Assembly: GCA_963797085.1 (NCBI GenBank)
Contig: CAWCOA010000019.1
Span: 186,001-250,000 of the forward strand
DNA: 64,000 nt
Source: JASJBU01 sp963797085
GTDB lineage: Bacteria > Pseudomonadota > Gammaproteobacteria > Chromatiales > Chromatiaceae
Reading direction: 5' to 3'
The position numbers were made by a program, and so were the translations under genes. The notes below the pieces were generated by a model. That model was given only the letters and a program-made list of their open reading frames with translations, was not told where the DNA came from and ran no database searches. The stretch's first letter is position 1. Each line of letters begins with the position of its first letter. Shown in pieces: positions 59,038-64,000 of this stretch.

Positions 59038-60118
59038 TATACATCTGATCAGGTTGCAGGCCCCGAGCAGTTCCTCGCCCGTCATCTCCCGCGGAAAAAT
59101 CAACTCACCACCACCACGACGGGGCAGTGGCGACTCGCCTGCAGCCACCTGTGTCGGTAGTGGTGGTGGTTGTCTTTTGGAAAGTATCTATCTGTTGGTT
59201 ATGTTCTTTTGAGGGTGCCAAATTGGCACTGGGGGTGCTGTTTTGGCATCACCCAGGACTCATAATCCTTGTTGATCTGCAGCATCTGCTCGTATTGCCC
59301 TGCCTGTTTGTTCACTACGTTGAGTACCGCCAGTCCATTGATTGCCCGGAACACATAGGCCCAATCCAGTCTGGTCATGAACACCAGCTGTGACCCGTGA
59401 GGTCATCTTCCTGCTTATGGAAGCCATAGGACTTAAGAATCACCACCACCAGCACCTTGTCCTGGCTCTAGGTGAACGGATATGCGCATCAAGCCGCTCC
59501 AAGACAAGCAGGGCGGACGATATAGTTTAAAGCGTGGCGGACCTCAGTGATGGAGCAATTGAGTTTGTGAGGACCTGGCAGATTTTGCTTAGATAACAGA
59601 GAGCGGCGATGGAGGCTCTTTAGAGTCAACCTTGTAACGAATAATCCATTAACGTGATGGAATCCGAAATTCTAGTAATTAAGTCATGTGTCCCCTGAAC
59701 ACATTAAGTCATGTGTCCCCTGAACACTATGTGTCCCCTGAACACTACAAATGAAATGAAAATCAGCATTCGGCCAATGCAGGTGCGGCATCGGAGCTGC
59801 AAGACTTGTAACGCCGGATCAGCCCCGCCAGAATCGCCAGTCGGGACTTGCGGATCTCACCCCCTGGATCGCGGCGCTCAGCACATCCAGCACAGCCTGG
59901 GCACTACCCTGCCCGGCTGACCATCAGGCGGACCTCACGCAATGCCTCGCCCGTCATCTTCTGTGGTAAAAAAATCTCCACCAGTATGGGACAGCGGGTG
60001 GGTGTTTAATTCCGCATGTGTCGTTAATCGTGGTTGCATGCAAGTGATCTTCGAAGGGATCGGTTGTGACACTGGTTTACAGGCATGATAATAGGGGAGA
60101 TGAAATCTCTGTCTCTCA
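59038..60118 (-). pseudogene. Decayed gene fragments, minus strand
   Basis: About 1.1 kb without an intact gene. Read on the minus strand, 60000-59780 encodes VEIFLPQKMTGEALREVRLM and, after one stop or frame break, GGEIRKSRLAILAGLIRRY, a clear protein remnant that I cannot name with confidence. A second piece at about 59110-59040 encodes the related GGGELIFPREMTGEELLGAC, so two paralogous copies once lay here. Between them 59384-59199 contains a frame with MTRLDWAYVFRAINGLAVLN. The pieces look like fragments of mobile-element genes. Confidence 0.4.
59678..59747 (+). repeat. Three copies of ATGTGTCCCCTGAAC
   Basis: TTAAGTCATGTGTCCCCTGA occurs at 59679 and again at 59704, followed by a shorter TATGTGTCCCCTGAACAC at 59729. 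The core TGTGTCCCC is the reverse complement of the GGGGACACA in the repeats at 57.9 kb, so the two repeat clusters face each other across 1.7 kb. Confidence 0.65.
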
Positions 60119-60157
60119 ATGAAGACGGCAAAGTTGCAATTGATTCTGGTGTCTCCC

Positions 60158-62590
60158 ATGCCGAAAAATAAAAACCTTTCAAAGAAAGCCCTGGCGGGGT
60201 CGGTCGAGCAGCTCACAAAGCAGTTCGCCGATCTGAACAGCCGTCTGAACAATGTCTCTTACGAAAAGCTCAAGCAGACTTTACAGATCAATAAGCATGG
60301 CGAGGACAATGTCCTGTTCTGGCAGCATTTGCGGGAGCTGCAGGAGCATTACAATCAGCTCAGCGCAGATGAGAAGCGCCTGACCGAACAGTGGCAGAAG
60401 CTGAGTGATCAGATCCAATCGGCAGAGTCCAGGGCGGGATCCGCATCTGAGCAGCAGATGCCTCTTGCCAACTTTGAGCGGCTGGAGGGAGAGGTTGCGT
60501 CACTAAAAACTGAGCAGCAGGATCACAGCACCCGGTTAAAAGAGGTGCGCCAATACCTGAAGCGCCTCGCCAACAAGATAGACGACATGCGACGTGAAAC
60601 GGCGGATATCACCACGCATATCCGCAATCTGGAAGAGAATGAAAGCGAACTCGAAATACGTGACTCCACTTATGAGACTCAGGTTTACGACCTGCAGGGC
60701 AATGTGGCTGAACTGGAGAAAAAACTCGAGCGACAACTCAGCCAGACAAAGAACTCCAGCATCCACAGCCCTCGGCAACCGCTGGAGATCAACGGCCTCC
60801 TCCAGCAGAAGATCGAACAGCTCGAAGACCAACAAACCCAGTTCACCAGTCTGCACAAGGCGCTGGAAGGGCGCCTGCTTGACCTTTCCACCCGCATCGG
60901 CGAGACCAATGCCAGAACCCAGTTCGCCGATACCCGCGTCGACAACCAGCAGGAACGGGCGGCACTATTGCAACAGACTCTGGAGGAACGCATCGGTGGG
61001 CTAGAGTCCATGATGACCGACCTCAAAGCGCTCAGCGACCAGGAGGAAGACAAGCAGGCCAGAGACGCCTTAGAGCAGCAGCTGGAGCAGATTGCGGCAC
61101 ATATCCCGAGTCTGGAAGAGGCGATCGAAGAACTGCAAAGCAGCATATTGCCGAAGGCAGACATCATGCCGCTAAACGCACGCATCAGCGGCAGTGAAAC
61201 CGCCCTCACGCAGCAGCGCAAGGAGATCGGCGGATTGACCCGGCAGCTCGATGAGCTGTCAGGCCAGTTGGCAACACAGGGTCAGGCAGCCGCTCGAATC
61301 GATGGGCTGGCGGAGCAACTGCAAATATTACAGGGCGATAACGAGGCGACCCGGGAGCACGGCGGGACCTTGGAAAGCCAACTGCATGAATTGCGCGAAC
61401 ATGTGGCCGCAGAACAGGGTTCCCTCGACCTCCGCCTCAATGCTCTGCTGGGAGAAGTCGAGGACAACAAGCATGCGCAGCAGCAGACCGAACAGCAGTT
61501 AACGGGCCTGGAATCTCGTTTTCAGGGGCGCCTGCAAGACCTGGATGAGCTGCAGGCTGAGCAGCAGCGCCTGATCCAGGCCGGGACGGAGAACCAACAG
61601 CAACGTTTTCTTCTCCTCGAGCAGGGTATGCAGACGCTGGAACAAGATCAGGCAGGGCTGCAATCTGGGCAACAGGAACTCGCCAGCCAACAAATCCAAC
61701 AGGCGGAGGATTTGCAGGGCGTGGTTGCTGAGGCAAGCAAACACCAGGTGGATTCAAAACGCTTGAACCTGGATTTGACCCAACTGCATGGCCAGGTGGA
61801 AAACCTCCGGTCGATCGATTGGCGTCAGACCCTTGCCATCGCCGGATCATTCCTGCTTGTACTGCTGGTGGGTATCGGCGTTTATCAGATACTGCAGAAA
61901 AAGCTGGACGACACTGAACGCGGCCTGGTGGAAAAGATCAACCAACAGAATGAGATCCACGTCAGCCGCCAGGAGCTTGAGCAGCGTTTACAGGCAGGTG
62001 TTGAATCCTCTGCAGGTGACGCGCAGGCCATTGATGCCGCCCAACTGGTGGAGATGCAGCAAGCCCAACAGCAGCTGACGGCGCGTCTGAACGACTTGCA
62101 GGAACGGCTGATCACAATCGACACTGGGGACCCGGCGACAAACGTCGATGGAGCCAATACGAAGCAGCGTTTGGTAAAGGTCGAGGAACAAGGCCAAGTG
62201 GCCCTCGAACGCCAGCAGGCATTGGACACAAGGATCGAGCAGCTCCAACAGACCTTGAGGGAACTCAGGAAGGATCTGCAGAACAGGACCCTGCCGGCAG
62301 GTGTCCAACAATGGCGGGACTGGGCCGCCGCAAGGGCTTACAGCATTCAACTGATCGGCGCGTCGGATAGGGGGTCGCTGTTGGCCTATGCCGCACAGTC
62401 GGAACTGGATGGGGAAAGAGCCATTCTGCATACCCAGAGGGAGGGTGATGACTGGTATACGCTGTTGTATGGCCTCTATCCCACGGTGTCTGATGCAAGA
62501 CAGGCGCTCGCTGCCTTGCCCGAGACCTTACGGCGCTATCAGCCTTGGATACGTTTGTTACCGAAACAAGGAGAATTCACACCATTTTGA
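60158..62590 (+). CDS. Long coiled-coil membrane protein with C-terminal SPOR domain
   Basis: 810 residues. From about 10 to 550 it is almost pure coiled coil, Gln/Glu/Leu-rich (NFERLEGEVASLKTEQQDH, LEEAIEELQSSILPKADIM). A membrane helix follows at about 556-577 (LAIAGSFLLVLLVGIGVYQI), then a second coiled coil, and a SPOR-type domain at about 725-805 (YSIQLIGASDRGSLLAYAAQ, DDWYTLLYGLYPTVSDARQA, RRYQPWIRLLPKQ). SPOR domains bind denuded peptidoglycan at division sites, so the long cytoplasmic coil is probably tethered to the wall at the septum, in the style of DamX. The start at 60158 (MPKNKNLSKK) is preferred over 60119. Confidence 0.82.
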   Translation: MPKNKNLSKKALAGSVEQLTKQFADLNSRLNNVSYEKLKQTLQINKHGEDNVLFWQHLRELQEHYNQLSADEKRLTEQWQKLSDQIQSAESRAGSASEQQMPLANFERLEGEVASLKTEQQDHSTRLKEVRQYLKRLANKIDDMRRETADITTHIRNLEENESELEIRDSTYETQVYDLQGNVAELEKKLERQLSQTKNSSIHSPRQPLEINGLLQQKIEQLEDQQTQFTSLHKALEGRLLDLSTRIGETNARTQFADTRVDNQQERAALLQQTLEERIGGLESMMTDLKALSDQEEDKQARDALEQQLEQIAAHIPSLEEAIEELQSSILPKADIMPLNARISGSETALTQQRKEIGGLTRQLDELSGQLATQGQAAARIDGLAEQLQILQGDNEATREHGGTLESQLHELREHVAAEQGSLDLRLNALLGEVEDNKHAQQQTEQQLTGLESRFQGRLQDLDELQAEQQRLIQAGTENQQQRFLLLEQGMQTLEQDQAGLQSGQQELASQQIQQAEDLQGVVAEASKHQVDSKRLNLDLTQLHGQVENLRSIDWRQTLAIAGSFLLVLLVGIGVYQILQKKLDDTERGLVEKINQQNEIHVSRQELEQRLQAGVESSAGDAQAIDAAQLVEMQQAQQQLTARLNDLQERLITIDTGDPATNVDGANTKQRLVKVEEQGQVALERQQALDTRIEQLQQTLRELRKDLQNRTLPAGVQQWRDWAAARAYSIQLIGASDRGSLLAYAAQSELDGERAILHTQREGDDWYTLLYGLYPTVSDARQALAALPETLRRYQPWIRLLPKQGEFTPF

Positions 62591-62726
62591 GCCATCCAGC
62601 TGATTTCTGGTAGGGCAAAGCTCTCAAATCATGCACCTTTTCAAGGGGCAGCATACGTTGGCTTATTGCAAATAAACCACTGGATGAATCAATTAGGGAT
62701 CTGCAAGCCACCGGTTGTGATCCTGG

Positions 62727-62966
62727 TTACCCGAGTCTCTCTTTAACATACGTATTGATATCCACGTAGGTACCTGTAGACCATCCCGCGAACGTGACGA
62801 CGCCTGTCATCAAATAGACCCAGGATTGATCCGCAGTGACCATCTGGGTCAGATACCAGCCGAGACAACCGCCGACAAACCCTCCCATCCACTTGGTGCC
62901 GGCGGCAAAGAAGACCCAAAGCGGAATCAGGGTTTCATCCTCTTCCTGAGTTTGTGGTAAGGGCAT
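62727..62966 (-). CDS. Small membrane protein
   Basis: 79 residues with two hydrophobic segments: WVFFAAGTKWMGGFVGGCLG (about 17-36) and WVYLMTGVVTFAGWSTGTYV (about 49-68). AGGAGG lies upstream of the ATG at 62966. No named family. It is divergent from the NAD(P)-binding gene and convergent with the SPOR gene, so it is transcribed alone. Confidence 0.7.
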   Translation of the reverse strand: MPLPQTQEEDETLIPLWVFFAAGTKWMGGFVGGCLGWYLTQMVTADQSWVYLMTGVVTFAGWSTGTYVDINTYVKERLG

Positions 62967-63154
62967 GGTTAATTCCTCCTGGAAATCTGGGGAGATTATT
63001 CAGACAGAGTCATCAGGGACCAGTCGCGACAACTACAGATTCTGCGTGTCGTCTATGTATATCGGATACCATCACTCAATCAGCGACTGGATTCCAACAA
63101 GAAATCGAATTAGATTGCTAGCGATGGTATCAAAAGTCGGGGGGATAAAACCAA

Positions 63155-63802
63155 ATGCTAGGATCTCGCACCATGGTCGTCGGAGCATCCGGCTTGATTG
63201 GAGGCTTATGCATGACTCGTCTACTGGAAGAAGCCGAAGTCAAACAGGTCACTGCACTGACCCGCCGACCACTTGAGCGCCACCATGCAAAACTTGTCGA
63301 ACACCTGATCCAGTTCGACAGGCTCAGCGAGTACCGTGAGTTATTCGACGTCGATACCCTGTTCTGCTGTCTCGGAACCACAATCAAAGCCGCAGGGTCA
63401 CAGGACGCCTTTGAAAAGGTCGATTATGGCTATGTGAAAAAAATCGCTGAACTGGCCTCAGCGATGGATGTCCGACAATTTTTACTTATATCCGCAGTGG
63501 GCGCCGATACCCATTCCCCGGTTTTCTACAGCCGTATCAAGGGCCGTACGGAAGAGGCCGTTCGACAGCTACCCTTTCACTGTGTGCACATTCTACGACC
63601 GTCGATGCTGTTGGGATCACGCACCGAGCCCCGTATGAGCGAGGAGATGCTTAAACCCTTGGCTAAAATCATGATGCCACTTTTTATCGGACCCGTGCGG
63701 CGCCTGCGTCCGGTGCAAGCCGAAAGGGTCGCAACTATGATGGTGGAATTGGCAAAGGGCAACGACTCAGGAGCCCATATCCATTACCCCTCAGCGCTCT
63801 GA
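63155..63802 (+). CDS. NAD(P)-binding Rossmann protein, TIP30/HTATIP2-like
   Basis: 215-residue atypical short-chain dehydrogenase-like protein. The nucleotide loop is VVGASGLIGGLCMTRLLEEA (GASGLIG), with TALTRRPLE as the NADP-type basic turn, LFCCLGTTIKAAGSQDAFEK after the third strand, and YSRIKGRTEEAVRQLPF in place of the YxxxK motif. This layout fits the oxidoreductase/TIP30 group rather than classical dehydrogenases. The substrate is unknown. After it, 63803-64000 shows no gene. Confidence 0.85.
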   Translation: MLGSRTMVVGASGLIGGLCMTRLLEEAEVKQVTALTRRPLERHHAKLVEHLIQFDRLSEYRELFDVDTLFCCLGTTIKAAGSQDAFEKVDYGYVKKIAELASAMDVRQFLLISAVGADTHSPVFYSRIKGRTEEAVRQLPFHCVHILRPSMLLGSRTEPRMSEEMLKPLAKIMMPLFIGPVRRLRPVQAERVATMMVELAKGNDSGAHIHYPSAL

Positions 63803-64000
63803 ATCTGAAGACGGCGCCTGGCCGAGTAGCGTGCGCGTTCCCCATAGCGCTATGCGCTTTTATAGATTAGATGAAGCCACATGAAGCACAGATTGAGTTG
63901 TGATGACACAATGTTGGAAAAGAAAACTGTCTACCAAACTCTGGCACAATTTATCAGTCGTACCTGATGACTAGTTCAATAAGCAATGAGATATCGACAT

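Noticed and set aside
59678..59747. CRISPR array
   Set aside because: Only three imperfect copies, about 25 bases apart, without spacers.

Overview
The window is bacterial chromosome, most likely from a gammaproteobacterium and possibly a sulfur-oxidising Chromatiales-type organism; the order is inference from gene content, not proof. It holds IscS/IscR with an IscR-type promoter box, a short-type CysE, TrmJ, SuhB, SecF-SecD-YajC, Tgt and QueA, Lhr, a CCA-encoding tRNA-Leu and many envelope and redox genes. Housekeeping genes are GC-rich; the 56.4-60.1 kb segment is visibly more AT-rich and littered with repeats.

Layout. 0-8.1 kb: iscS (cut by the window edge), iscR, cysE, trmJ, the opposing suhB, then secF, secD and yajC. 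8.2-29.9 kb: a large two-armed locus read outwards from 14.02-14.42 kb. The left arm encodes a beta-propeller lipoprotein with two CxxCH motifs, an SH3 plus beta-barrel protein, a second beta-barrel protein, a TlpA thioredoxin, a small Gly/Cys-tailed DUF4266 lipoprotein and a DUF3570 protein. The right arm encodes a CxxCH protein, a lipoprotein with two CxxCH motifs and a LamG domain, a Tat-exported DUF1501 protein, TPR/coiled-coil and TPR lipoproteins, ExbB, two ExbD, a TonB/AgmX-like protein and an ApbE flavin transferase. I read it as one envelope machine combining electron transfer, thiol chemistry and proton-motive-force coupling. Its function is unknown to me and it is the best candidate here for an undescribed system.

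29.9-34.8 kb: formate-tetrahydrofolate ligase coupled to a SerB-like protein whose phosphatase motifs are lost, a membrane protein, a broken gene and a Sel1 protein. 35-50 kb: lhr, slyD-like, a glycine-zipper protein, a PDC sensor protein, an RND efflux pair, a small membrane protein and katG. 50.1-52.6 kb: tgt and queA, with a possible antisense small RNA between them. In many gammaproteobacteria queA-tgt directly precedes yajC-secD-secF, so here about 42 kb appears to separate the two halves. 53-56.1 kb: a hydrolase and a GGDEF/EAL protein. 56.3-60.1 kb: tRNA-Leu, a DUF3800 gene, a displaced copy of the tRNA 3' half, short repeats, a DUF433/DUF5615 toxin-antitoxin pair and decayed gene pieces: the footprint of an integrated element. 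60.1-64 kb: a long coiled-coil SPOR protein, a small membrane protein and an NAD(P)-binding protein.

About fifteen single-base frame breaks interrupt otherwise well-conserved genes, including secD and katG. In each case the protein continues in another frame at the family's normal length, so I annotate whole genes and regard most breaks as probable consensus errors.
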